In this document: one piece after another, positions 38,613 through 49,500 of the stretch
How positions within the stretch are numbered: position 1 is the first letter of the stretch
How the letters are laid out: every line of letters begins with the position of its first letter
Assembly: GCF_949628215.1 (NCBI RefSeq)
Contig: NC_134277.1
Location: 1,805,183 to 1,869,182 of the forward strand
Direction of reading: 5' to 3'
Length of the DNA: 64,000 nt
Source of the DNA: Phalacrocorax aristotelis
Taxonomy: Eukaryota > Chordata > Aves > Suliformes > Phalacrocoracidae
Notes under the pieces: model-generated
Told to the model about the DNA's origin: nothing
Database searches by the model: none
Seen by the model: the letters and a program-made list of their open reading frames with translations, nothing else
Position numbers and translations under genes: made by a program

Positions 38613-39048
38613 AGGGTTGGAAGGGGTGGGAGATTGGAGAGGGTGGGGGAGGCTTTTAATCACTGCTTTATTTTTAGATCCAGTAATTTTATCTTTTCGG
38701 TTTCAGAGGGTTTTGGGGGGTGGGTGGGGAAATAAAGGCTTTTTTTTTCGTCTTCTCTTTTCGGCATGCAAACAAATCGCAAAGTCGAAAGTTAAAAAAA
38801 GCGAAAACTTGGAAATATTTTCACTTAGCAATTACCTTTTTGCAAACAGTGGTACTCTGGGGGATTTTTGCTTGTATATCCCGGCGCGTTGCAGCTCCAC
38901 GATAGGTTTATTCTGCCAGCCTTCCAGGTTGCAGTGTGTTTTAGTTACAAATAGGGATTTTTGCTTCTCTCTCCTTCTCTGTCTCAAAGGATCTGCAGTT
39001 TCAAAAAGCCGATTGAGTACGGCGTGAAAGCGTGGGGCTGAAACATCA

Positions 39049-39060
39049 CCCCCCCCCCCC
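39049..39060. repeat. Poly(C) run of 12
   Basis: Twelve C residues, directly followed by a T/A-rich stretch. One of several homopolymers in this region. Confidence 0.93.
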
Positions 39061-39289
39061 TTAAATAGTTTATTTTAGATTTTTTTTCCCCCATGGCAAA
39101 AACACTTTTCACTTACTCTGAGAAATGTCCTGAAATCCTCAGGTTTTGGGGTGTGTTTTATTTTATTTATTTTTTAATTTTTTTTTTTCCATTCGCGCAC
39201 CCGCATGGGCACAGAATTCTCCGTTCTGTGTCTAGAGGAACCTCCCAAGAGATGGGGAGGGGAGATTGCAGCCTCCTGGGGTTCACTCA

Positions 39290-39320
39290 GGGCCCCCCTG
39301 GGGGGACCCCCTGGGGGCCC
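39290..39320. repeat. GC-only near-palindrome
   Basis: The bases at 39,290-39,297 (GGGCCCCC) pair exactly with 39,313-39,320 (GGGGGCCC). The 15 bases between are again alternating G and C blocks with a single T or A at each switch. The segment could form a cruciform or RNA hairpin, or alternative G-stacked structures. Confidence 0.75.
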
Positions 39321-39433
39321 GGAGCCCATTGCTTTCCCCCCATCTCCCTGCCTGGATTTCACCAGTTTTTCGGATTTTCAGAGCAGGGATGTTACTCCCA
39401 GCTCAGCCGGGTGGTTTCATTCATAAAACTATG

Positions 39434-39497
39434 AGGGGGAAAAAAAAAGGCAAAAAAAAAAGGCAAGAAAAAGGCAAAAATAAAAAAAAACCCCCCC
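39434..39497. repeat. A-rich repeat with GGC interruptions
   Basis: Runs of five to ten A residues are separated by GGC three times, then followed by a C run. The spacing of about 11-14 bp per unit suggests slippage within a homopolymer-rich sequence. Confidence 0.8.
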
Positions 39498-39813
39498 ACT
39501 CCCAGCAAAGTCAAGCTCTTGGGGGTTTTATTTAAGAGCCAAAAGCTGGCTCCAGCAACCATCCCCTTATCATTCTTTCAACGTGGGAGGAGAACCGAGG
39601 AGGGGAGGGGGCTAGAAATCATGACAAGGATGCAAGACGCGGGCAAACACACACACAGGCGGACCCAGGACTCTAGGCTTAGGGCTGACTCATTGGGGGA
39701 ACTTTGGGAATCAAGTTGTGGTGGTGGTTTTTTTTCCTTTTTCTCCTTTTTTTTATTTTTCCTTGCACAAGCAGCAGATATTTAGAAGGAGCCGAACGGC
39801 GGCAAGGAGGGGA

Positions 39814-39856
39814 AGAGGGAAAAAAAGAGGGAAAAAAGAGGGAAAAAAAAGAAAAG
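39814..39856. repeat. Three-copy purine repeat (AGAGGGAAAAAA type)
   Basis: Three tandem copies of an 11-13-base purine unit, AGAGGG followed by five to eight A residues. It forms one pure purine strand. Confidence 0.82.
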
Positions 39857-39957
39857 CCAACCTCCTCTCTGGATCTATCAGGGAGCAGACGGTAAAAACA
39901 TCAAGTTTTCGCAGAGTGGAGCTGTGTGCATTTCTGTTTTATTTTTTGGAGTGAAGA

Positions 39958-40051
39958 AATAAAAAAAAAAAAAGAAGAGAGAGAAAAAAAACCCAAACTC
40001 TACAGTCCGTTTGTTGCTTGCTTTTTTTTTTTTTCCTTTTTTTTTTTTTTT
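39958..40051. repeat. Poly(A) arm followed by poly(T) arm
   Basis: An A-rich stretch (39,958-39,992) is followed about 30 bp later by T-rich runs (40,021-40,051). The two arms are complementary over 10-12 bases and could fold as an A/T hairpin if transcribed. No retrotransposon body lies between them. Confidence 0.75.
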
Positions 40052-40188
40052 CACAGCCCCATGGCTGTGAATAGGTGCCTTCAGCTAATTTTATGAAAAG
40101 GGGCTCTTTCCAAGGCTAAGGTAGAGTAGGGCTTCCTGTAAGAGAGAGAGGGGGGGGAGAAGAAAGTTCTGCTCTTGATGCAATCTTT

Positions 40189-40271
40189 TCCTCCTCCTCC
40201 TTCTCCTCCTCCTCCTCCTCCTTCTCCTCCTCCTCCTCCTCCTCTTCCTCCTCCTCCTCCTCCTCCTCCTC
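40189..40271. repeat. (TCC)n pyrimidine microsatellite
   Basis: About 83 bp of TCC units with occasional TTC units. The minus strand is pure GGA/GAA purine and reads as poly-Glu or poly-Arg in open frames, which are artefacts. It ends about 34 bp upstream of the TATA element at 40,305. Confidence 0.93.
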
Positions 40272-40304
40272 GGATCTCCCTGGCTGCGGGGGGAGCGAGG
40301 CAGG

Positions 40305-40312
40305 TATAAAAG
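40305..40312 (+). promoter_or_regulatory. TATA box (TATAAAAG)
   Basis: TATAAAAG is a full-consensus TATA element embedded in G+C-rich flanks (GAGCGAGGCAGG upstream, GCACCCCCC downstream), which is the usual context of a functional core promoter. A start would be expected near 40,335-40,345 on the + strand. I count about 11 CpGs at 40,270-40,480. The next ATG at 40,472 opens only a 64-codon frame with no recognisable content, so a noncoding first exon is more likely if the site is used. Confidence 0.4.
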
Positions 40313-40400
40313 CACCCCCCACCCCCCTGACCCGGACCCCATCGGTTGGTCGTATCCAGCCGGTGACTGCTGGGTTGGGAAGCACGGGGTCAGTCCTGCA

Positions 40401-40435
40401 TCCCTCCCACCCCATCCCACCCCATCCCACCCCCC
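40401..40435. repeat. Three-copy 10-bp repeat (CATCCCACCC)
   Basis: The ten-base unit CATCCCACCC occurs in tandem about three times in a C-rich stretch downstream of the TATA element. It would lie in the 5' part of any transcript from that site. Confidence 0.82.
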
Positions 40436-40480
40436 TGGCCCACCCCCTTCCCTCCGCCTCGCAGGCGACACATGCCTCCA

Positions 40481-41398
40481 GTTAGTCAGTGCCTAAGGGG
40501 AGGGGGAGACTGGGGGGTGGAGATGGGGAGGGGGTGCTGGGGGGGGATTAAAAGCAGTGAAGCCATACACCCCCACCCCCCCACCCCATTTTCTCCCATC
40601 TGCAGGCTAACCCCAAACTTTTTCAAGCTCTTGCAACAGGGATTAAAAAGATATTTATTGGGGTGAGGGGCTCAAGAGAGGGGGGATTGGTTTGAAAGGG
40701 GATTCCTTGGGGAATCCCTGGGCAGGTATTTCCACCTCTGCTGGGGTTTGTCTCATGGGCTCTGGCCCCCCTGGACTGAGGGGGGGCCTGGAGGATGGCA
40801 GAGCCCCTGTCCCCAGGGGAGCCCAGCATCTGTGTGTGTTTAAGTGTGGGGCAAACTGAGCAAATATGTACTCTGGGCTCTAGAGTCTTTCTGAGACGGA
40901 GGGGAAAGAAAATCCACTGCAAAGTTTCAGGGGCCCCATCGCAGCTCCCTTGCTGGTTTTTTTTTTCTAGGAGAGAGGGGGGAAAGCCTCAGACATCAAA
41001 TTGCCCCCACCTCCCGCTGCTACCAGGAGGAGGAGGAGGTGGTGAAAGTAAACCAGGATCCGGTATGGCTTAGGCCATGTCCAGGATTTGGTTCCCTGTT
41101 TGTATCCAGTCCCCCAAGTGCAGGGTGTGGGACTCGACCGGGGATGCCTCTGGGCTGGTATTTCTCCCCCAAATCCTATAATGATTAATGGCAGGTACCA
41201 CTGAACTGCTGAAGCTGCATGAGAAGGAAATTGTTTCTTCCCTCCAGACCCAGTTTAAAGCTCGCCCAAGAAGCACAGCGCGGAAATCCAACTCTGGCTG
41301 TGTCTCACTCTAGTGGCCACCAAGACTATGGAGGGGGGTTTTCCTGGATCCCCTTTATACATAAGCAAAATAATCTCACACCTCAGGACTCGAGTGGC
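40481..41398. other. Noncoding sequence, G/C-run rich
   Basis: No supported gene. G- and C-runs continue from the upstream region, with a short GGA run at 41,027-41,045. Open frames here are under 160 codons and unrecognised; the longest minus-strand one (41,255-41,734) runs into the CR1 copy. A possible 5' splice site (GGGCAG/GTATTT) lies near 40,726. Confidence 0.4.
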
Positions 41399-42245
41399 TG
41401 ATACACCGGCAGGCCGTGCTGCCATCCAGTGAGGGCTGGGCAGGCTGGAGAGCTGGGCCCAGGGGAGCCTCGTGGAGTTCAACCAGAGCCAGTGCGGGGT
41501 CCTGCCCCTGGGGAGGAACAGCCCCCCGCACCAGCACAGCCTGGGGGGGACCTGCTGGAGAGCGGCTCTGCTGAGAGGCCCTGGGGGTGCTGGGGGGCAG
41601 CGAGGTGACCCTGAGCCAGCACCGGGCCCTTGGGGCCAAGGGGGCCAGCGGTGCCCTGGGGGGCATGAAAAGGAGCGTGGCCAGCAGGGCAAGGGAGGTT
41701 CTCCTCCCCCTCTGCTCTGACCCAGTGAGGCCACATCTGGGGGGCTGTGGCCAGTTCTGGGTCCCCCAGTTCCAGAAGGACGGGGAACTGCTGGAGCAAG
41801 GCCAGCGCAGAGCTGCCAAGGGGATCAGGGGCTGGAGCATCTCCCTTGGGAGGAAAGGCTGAGAGACCTGGGCTTGTTCAGCCTGGGGAAGAGAAGGCTG
41901 AGGGGGGATCTCATCAATGCCTATAAATATCTGAAGGGTGGGTGTCAGGGGGATGGGGCCGGGGTCTTTTCAGCGGTGCCCAACGCCAGGCCAAGGGGCC
42001 ACGGGCACAAGCTGGAACACGGGAAGTTCCACCTGAACATGAGGACAAACCCCTTCCCTGTGCGGGTGCCAGAGCAGGGGCACAGGCTGCCCAGAGAGGC
42101 TGTGGGGTCCCTTCCCTGGAGACATTCACCCCCCGCCTGGACGCGGCCCTGTGCCCCTGCTCTGGGGGTGCCTGCTCCAGCAGGGGGTGGGACGGGGTGA
42201 GCTCCAGAGGGCCCTTCCAACCCCCACCAGTCTGTGATTCTGTGA
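41399..42245 (+). mobile_element. CR1 LINE, GC-rich subfamily, about 850 bp
   Basis: The + strand carries the last part of CR1 ORF2 plus the 3' tail. Recognisable blocks in order are a GRPCCHP start, LLESGSAER, KRSVASRAREVLLPL, VRPHLGGCGQFWVPQF, ELLEQGQRRAAKGIRG, LRGDLINAYKYLKGGC, FSAVPNARPRGHGHK and QGHRLPREAVGS. At least two frameshifts (near 41,600 and 41,865) split the frame, so the copy is inactive. The 3' end is the typical CCAGTCTGTGATTCTGTGA tail. It is 5'-truncated, as most CR1 copies are, and is the longest recognisable element here. It is near-identical in its shared part to the minus-strand copy at 9462-9963. Confidence 0.94.
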
Positions 42246-43264
42246 CTCACTAGATCCAACGTCAGCCACCTGCCAGGTATGGCAGTCAGGGCAGGATTCA
42301 TTTCTCCCTGCTTGTTCCCTTCTGGGATGATGGGAAATGCAAGGGCTAAAGGTGTTCTTCAGAGAGATGAACATCAAATGCACTGCAGCCAAGTCTAACG
42401 GTGGGTTTCCCCAAGTGGTACCTGTAACCCTTCTCCCAAATTACTCAGTGCAAGACACAAGTGAAGATGGACAAGGTGCTGCCCCACAACCCCATCACTT
42501 TCAGGAGCAGCCATAAGAATTAATATAATATTCAGTTCACAACTTAGTGTCACTCATGTAGATTTTTGCCACTGCTGCGGATGAGCTCAGATGCAGAGGA
42601 GAGGTCTCCATGGATGACAGGCTGCCCATCTCATCACCATCTTCTCTACCCTCTGGACAGAGCAGGAATGCAGGACAGAGATGAGGAGTAGGGCGGTATG
42701 GGTGGTCGATACTGAGGTCTTCTAAAGTCACAGTGAATCATGTCCAGGGAACCCCAGTACCAGAGGTGGACATGTGAGCATCTTCACCATTCACGTGACC
42801 CCAGAACAACCTGTCCAGTTCTTTCCCCACAGAAAAAAGGTCCCTGTCTTGACTCGCGGGGTGGAGACAACCAGGCCCTGCAGTTTTAGGCCCCACCAAC
42901 CTTAGAAATTGTGATTTATGCAAGGTCAGGCAAGAAACAGCTCTACAGCTCTAGTTTATGTTTGAGCAGGTGCTCCTGGAAAATGCTTCAGTCATCTCCC
43001 ATCATCCCCAAACGCTGTGTATGCTCTCTGCCCTGGCTACAAGAGGATCCTTTCTCTCTCTGCAAACTTTTGTGGATGAGATGGATTATTCTGGGTGTCC
43101 AGATGCTTGCTTTTGTTTGGGATGATGCATGCGAGTGTGTGAGGTCCCTGCTTGGAAGCCTTCCCGCCAGAGGACTCCAGTCTCTTAGCAGATCTGTCCC
43201 AGGCTTATATTCCTATCAAGGCAAAGGTAATTGGACATCTAAGCTTGTTTTGTTTTTCTTTCAG
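42246..43264. other. Noncoding sequence between CR1 and the candidate terminal exon
   Basis: No gene seen. A 134-codon plus-strand frame (42,911-43,315) crosses the candidate splice acceptor at 43,264 and ends at a TAA within the putative exon; it has no recognisable domain. A GT donor-like site (CAAAG/GTAATT) lies near 43,225. Confidence 0.4.
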
Positions 43265-43445
43265 ATTGTATCCACGGACATCTATATAATGAACCCACAA
43301 GGAATGCAGCAGTAAAAGAAGCCTTTGTAACATTGCTATTTTAAGGAGACCCTTGGGGCCGGCACAGGTTGAAATGAGTTTCTCTAACATCTTACAACAA
43401 ACCTCTCCAAATGTTTAGATCCTCCTACTGATGTAAAAGAGCATT

Positions 43446-43460
43446 AAAAAAAAAAAAAAA
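43446..43460. repeat. Poly(A) run of 15
   Basis: Fifteen A residues after GCATT. It lies inside the candidate terminal exon, so internal oligo(dT) priming here could mimic a transcript end. Confidence 0.92.
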
Positions 43461-43553
43461 GCATAATCAACTTAAACTGGCTAAGGTTTTGCCCCGAAAT
43501 GATGGTTATTTTGAATAGATTCTGTATTGTACCTAACATTTACACAGCTGAAT

Positions 43554-43559
43554 AATAAA
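43554..43559 (+). terminator. Polyadenylation signal AATAAA with downstream GT-rich element
   Basis: AATAAA lies within AATAATAAAC. UGUA-type upstream motifs and a T/GT-rich downstream element are at the expected distances, giving a cleavage site near 43,572-43,580. Confidence 0.35.
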
Positions 43560-43577
43560 CTTCTCCTCTCCCTTGGT

Positions 43578-46500
43578 TGTTTTCTTCCCAGCTGGGTGAA
43601 CACTTCCTTTCTGCAGGAGCTGAAATCCCATCCCAGATAAAAAAAACCTGCTGTCCTGGGTCACTGAGGTTCAGTAAAACTTCACGACTTACGTCAGCTG
43701 AAGTCACTGATCGCGGGGGGAAAGGTCTGACATGGATGGCGCTGGCAGCCACGCTGCAAAAATATCGCATTGTATAAGAAGTCCGTCCAATGACCGAGTG
43801 TTGCAGGGAGGGAGATGGCCTTTCCTGCCCTGTTTTCTCATGTTCCTTATGCAAAGTCAAGGCCAAAATATACAAGAAGGACCTTTGGCCAAGTCAGGTT
43901 CGTGCATCGGGCCAAATGGCCATCATGGATTTCTGGCCTTATTCGCTGTATGTTCTATATGTTTTGCAAAGAAGGAAGTTCTGATGTCACTGCTTTCTTT
44001 GAATGTGAGCAGAGAAGAGGAGGAAAAAGAAGGCCTGATACTTGAGGCCTGATGCTGTTTGCACAAGGCTGAAGTCCTAACTGTTGGCTGAAGTAACTGT
44101 GAAAGTGATATGTGGTGGCTTCTTTGTTGGTCCTTAAGGGAAACAGCTGTTCTGGGTCTTATGGACAAAATCCAAGGTGGAAAGTTCTGTCAAAGCAAAA
44201 TGAAAATACAGATGAGGGTCCTGAGGGTAAGTCATGAGCCTCTTCATAGTTTAGTTCTTGGTGCCTCAGTTCAGCTGTGGTACAGCGCTACCATAGCCAA
44301 CAGCCTGTACTGTTACTGCCAGTGGAGGTTAGGACCTCCACATCCTTGCTGTCAAACACGTCTGTGACCATCTTCCTTCAAAGCTCCTTATGCCTTGGAA
44401 AGTCTTGCCTGAAGATCTGCTTTGTGGGAAAGGAAGGGCAAAGCTGAACATTCAGCCCAAAAATCAATGGCTCAGTTGAAGTCCTCTTGCAGGGGGACAG
44501 TGCCTTTCACGTCCATAGAAAGGGGGTGTGAGAAAAGAGGTGGAATAGGGGAAGATGTTAGAGATGAGTTTATGGAATTGGACTCAAGAGCAGCGACACC
44601 TGAGAGGTGCCACAACGCCTTGAAAATGCCGTTATAGATGTTCTCACTCGATAGCATCCAGACCAAACACAGACCTAACTTGCTAAACGGAAAAAGGGGA
44701 TTGTTTTTTATCTAGCAGTTTCCACTGCAGATGTAGTATTTGGCCTTGAAACAGACCTGGGTCTGTTCCTGAGCTATTATTCAGGGACTACAAACATGCT
44801 GTTTTCAGGGGGACAATGAGATGGGACAAAAGTCTGATGAACCTGAAATTCATGGAATGAGGCATCTATATTGACTTCCATCTATCACCTTTATTTTCAG
44901 TGGTAACTCCTTCCAGTGGGAAATGTATGCCTGAAAACTTGAATGTCTTCAGCCAAGAGGATACGTCTATCTGTGAATATGGAAATTAGGCAGATTTGGG
45001 AGGTGGTGCATTGAGCCACCAGGAGCTGGAGTGGTGAAAGAGGTTTTCTGGGTCATGCCATGAGGACCTGGTCTGGATAGCTGGGAGTGAGTCATCTCCA
45101 TGAGGCTGGGTGTCCTGCATGAGAAGATGCAGAAAATGTAGCAGAAGGAGGATCACAGGGCTGAAACTCTGGTTTGGGAGAAGGGGGAGATGAAGCATGT
45201 GGGTTTGAGGGCTTGGTTTAAGGCAGGCAAAGGAGTCTTGGAGATGAAGAAGTGATCTCCCTTGACAACAGCCATATCCAGAGGCATTTTCTGTCTTAAG
45301 CAGGCCAGGTGAATAACAGCTGGGCTAGCAAAGCAGCCAGCAGCAGAGATAGCAGCTACTGTCTTCAGGCAGTGACCTTCAGCTGAAATGAAGTTGTACG
45401 CTTCAGTTTTTCATTATGAAACAGGTTTGATTCAGCCCTTTTTGAGCTTTTGTGAGCACTTCTGTGAAACAGGACTGAAGGCATGCAGGTAGGTCATGGA
45501 CCATCTTCCCAGGCAATGGGTCTCGGCCTCCATTTAGTTGTATTTTTGTAATGATGAGGGGATATGGGTGTCTGTCCTCAGCCTCTCCTCTTCTAGGCAA
45601 CCCTGGAAATGCCAGTGTTTGGTGAACTCTTGAGGAGCAGGTGGGACCGATAGGCTCTGCAAAGCAGCCTAGGCTGTCCTGTTACTCCCCTTCTCTTGCT
45701 GTCCTTGCTATAGGCCTGACCTGAGTTGATGCTATGAGCCTGGGTGGACATGGGCAGGATGGAGATCAAAGACTGGCCTCTGGAGCAGGGCCAGGACTGG
45801 GAAACACAGCCCTGACTTGCACCATCTTGTGTCAATCCTTCAGTCTTTGGGCTGGGCTGAAGTCATCAGCATTCAGCACTGTCTGTTCCTTTACGCGTCT
45901 GCTGTGGGGAGAAACTGGTGGGTAGGTGAGCACAGCAAGCAACAGGGTGAGCACTGAAACTCATGCCTTTACCAGATGAGGTTTCCCCCATGCTGGTCAC
46001 TGATTTGCCTTTCAGGTCATTCACCACAGCTTTATCTTCCTTGCAGAGCTGGCACTGATGCCACTTCTGGCTTGTTCTCTGTTTCTTCCTTCCTAGGGAG
46101 GGTCTTCTGTGATTTACCAGCTCTATTTTTCAAGATAGCGACATCAGTTGAGAGGTTTTATACTAGATTTCACATGTAGTTATGCTGCCTGCTGCTCATG
46201 ACAGTTTAGTGATTTCAGTGATTTCTGTACACCACTGAACAATCTCATTCCCACCGTAAGGGATAAGCAAGTATCTCGAGCCTACATACTTTTCTACATA
46301 TGCCCAAGGTCTTTTTTTACTCTTTTTAAAAATTATTTTTCCCTCTCCCCTTCCCCTGCCACAAGTGTGACAGACTGGATGTCTCTGAGCTTGAATCAAA
46401 TTGTCCATTTTTCACGTTGCCATCCAAAACACAGTCAGAGCAAGAGCGAACTTCAGTTTGGAGGTGAGCAATAAAAACACCTCTGAAACTGCCAGGGGCT

Positions 46501-49500
46501 GAAACAATTTGGCAAGCTTTGCAGAAGAAAACTGCCAGCATGGAATGATGAGATGGAAGCATTACTTCAACAGAAGAAGCTCTGATTAGCAGATTATCGC
46601 TTAAGTGATGTTGATCCCAGCCACGCTGCCTTCCAAATGAGCCCTTTCACAGCTGCCAGCTGCACCACGGAGTCCTGCATGTAAACAAATGGGCCAGATC
46701 CTTTGCTGGCATGGGTCGAGGCAGCTTTGATGGACCATCGTGGAGTTACAACAGCTGGAGAAGTCTGGCTGTAACAGGGAGTCTGACTCGCTTTGCAAAC
46801 TTCTTCGAGAGCTTGTGGATGAGAGAGCCTGGCAGGACGGGACAGCTTCTCCCACTCCAACAGCTCCGAAACCACAGCACGCTACAGCTGCAGGGACTAT
46901 CTAAAATTTGATCATGTCCAGTTGCTACTGGACAAGTCGTTCTTTTAAAGTAATACTTCTTTTCTTATTGCAGATACAAGACTGAGCTAGCAGACTGCAG
47001 CAGTGGCTTAATGTGTTCAGAGCCAAAGATTAAAGAGCCTGTGCGAGTGGGATGAAAGAAGCGGGAATCACCTTATCACTAACTGTAAGAGAGATCCTTG
47101 CTGAGTCAGATAGGGGAATGATGAGGGATATATTTCTTTTTACAGTTGCTGAGCTTGTAACCTGTTCTCTGGGACCATAAACCAGTATTTAGCGTCTTGC
47201 CCTCATAAAGCTCTATTTATCTCTGATGAGCCAGTTTGGCTGAGCGTGTGGGGAGCATGTGAGGGACTCTCATGAACAGCCTTGGGGTGAGCTTTCCCCA
47301 GAGTTCACAGTCCATTTCAGCTCTGATAAGTGTTCAAAGGTGATGGCCTGAAACCTGCAGAGCTGGCAGCGAGGCGGGGGAACAGAGCAAAATTCAAGCT
47401 GGTCTTGCAGAAGTAGAGATAATATCCTTCTGTCATTGTGATCTGTTAGCACTTCATGTAACTATTTTATTTTAAAAGGAAATAAAAACTAAAGCATGGA
47501 AGAAGTACCGCAAGCTGCTTGGGACAGATTTTTAAACATAATTTACACAGTAAAATCAGTGTACGTTTTAATGAGCAGCTCTTCTTTTCTTTGCATGTGT
47601 GGTTTTGTTTTGTTTTGCTGTTGTCCTGGGGATCCAGGCAGAGTGAAATCAGGTCCCATTTCCCTTTTGGCTGTAGGACTGACTTTGCCTTTTCGGTAGG
47701 ACTTGCCATAGGGCTTGGTGGGAGTCAAAGCTGGGGAGTGGGACGTGATCAGAAATCACCGAATCCTTTGTGTTCCCCCCCTGCACTCTTCACCAGGAGC
47801 TGCTGGAAGTTGCTTTGAGTGTTGTCTGGATGAGGCTGACGTGAGTCCAAGCTCCCTATGCCACTATTGCCTGCAGAGAATGAATCTGAAATCTGGTTCA
47901 GGAGGGATACCTCGGCTGGGCGAGCTGTACAGCTCCTTAGCATTGCCATGTCTCAGCTCGTGAGCTCTCCTTGTGGTGGTGTCTCCAGGGTGAGGAAAAG
48001 GAAGGGGCTTTTTTTGGCTGGTGTCCCTCCCTGAATGCAGTTTCTGCTTTGTGGACTCTTAGTCCTGAGTTTTTCTTTAGCCTTTCGGTCAGTGAAACAG
48101 CAAATACCAGCTCTGGCCCAACAGAAACTGCTTCGATGATGCAGCTTGTGCGTATCCCATATCCCACCTCTCTTCCTTAGAAAACTCTCCTCACTCGCCT
48201 GGCTTGTACCGCATTCCTACCCGATTTCCAGACCTGAAGAAGTCACCACGCTTCCAGTCCCAGCTCTGTCCTTATTCACACATCCAACTACCAATGGGAA
48301 ACCAATTTTACTTGCCATGGGAAGTCTTACAACAGCCACAGGAGCTTTGTCTCAAAAATCAGTAGCAGGGCTAGTGCAAGGGGGATGGTTCAAGATTATA
48401 AATGAGACGGATTTTCAGATGGGCATGCTCTCTTTTCATAGACCAGTGATGCGATTGTAAAAACATGCAAATATTTTAACAGAGAAGCCTGGAAGGAGGT
48501 GTTTGGAAAACAAGGCAGAAAGCAGTGCCTGTGGGATGAAAACCTTTGGGGTTTCCATTCATACTGTATAGTCTTATAAAAGAAATCCCCTTTTTCATTT
48601 ATCAGAAAAGCTCTATGTTTTTAAGAGCATGTGATGACAGTTTCTCTGAAGCAGTAAGCATGAGAGGATCTGTTCAGGGACAGAGACTTCCTGCCCTTCC
48701 TTGGATGTTGCCAAGTCACTGATCCTTCTGCACAAAAACTTTGTGGTTAGGTCACCATTCTGTGCATTTTTTTCATCATAAATAACTCTGGTTTCATTTT
48801 CGTAGCTAATAAGGCAAAATTATTCTTTTCCCCTGCAAGATCAATGCAATGAACGATTGTCCTCTTGCACCTTTGTTAAAAGCTGCCCCAAACTTCACCA
48901 TTCCCCCAGTTTTCCTCCTAAATAAAAATGAAGAAACTTGGAAAATGACAGTGGCAAAAGAAGAGCATTACTGATTCCCTCAGTCGGGGCTAGGTTCGTG
49001 AGGGAGCTGGCTTGCTGTTGTGCTGAAGGTGCACTTTGCAGGGAGGCAACAGAATAGCCCATGTCCTCCCCTCCCACCCCAATTCTAAGTTGAAAGCATT
49101 CAGAAAGCCGGCACTTGGCAGTCTTGTTTCTACCAAGTGTCAGAAGACAACAGTCAAAAACTTCTGGAACATGGTGCTATGGAAGAAAATAGCCTTTTTT
49201 TGGTCAACATTAAGAAAGAAAAAAGAATTAATCCAAACTTGCTTCTCTGACAGGTAAAAGTAGATTCAGGACTGGATGGAGATAAAGTTGTAGCTTTTGA
49301 GAAAAGGATGTAGTTTGCTTAAGAAAGTGGGATGTCCTATCTGCCTGTTATATCTGCCAACATTATTGGTGTTCAAGGCATCTCAGGAGTAACTAGGCAC
49401 ATATGTTGAACCAACTGACTCAAGACCCTAAGGTTAAATGAAATTGCTTCTACCTCTAAAATCAGGAAAGATGAACCTGAACCCTACATACTAAGGAAGG

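Larger units (their letters stand above)
37700..40480. promoter_or_regulatory. Homopolymer- and purine/pyrimidine-tract-rich region, promoter-like
   Basis: This 2.8-kb stretch differs from its surroundings. It holds repeated runs of A, T, C and G, long GA- and TCC-rich strand-asymmetric tracts, scattered CpGs, and a well-placed TATA element at its downstream end. Poly(dA:dT) and GC homopolymers disfavour nucleosomes and are common upstream of vertebrate start sites. I see no conserved coding exon: a 199-codon frame at 38,428-39,027 is rich in tract-derived Gly/Arg/Glu and not recognisable. A regulatory or 5' untranslated role is an inference from composition. Confidence 0.35.
43265..43577 (+). 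other. Candidate terminal exon of an unannotated transcript
   Basis: A strong 3' splice acceptor signal (TTTTGTTTTTCTTTCAG) ends at 43,264. About 290 bp downstream is AATAAA (43,554-43,559), preceded by two TGTA motifs (near 43,533) and followed within 20-30 bases by a T/GT-rich stretch (GGTTGTTTTCTT). This is the full arrangement of a vertebrate cleavage/polyadenylation site. The exon body has no conserved reading frame (at most 16 codons from the acceptor to a stop), so a noncoding RNA or a 3' untranslated exon is more likely than protein. No transcript evidence is available to me. Confidence 0.25.

Noticed and set aside
38428..39027. 199-codon open frame in the tract-rich region
   Set aside because: Content is driven by GA/GGGA tracts and T-rich stretches; no domain and no conserved start context.
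40091..40471. Poly-Arg/poly-Glu frames on the minus strand
   Set aside because: Artefact of the TCC repeat at 40,189-40,271.
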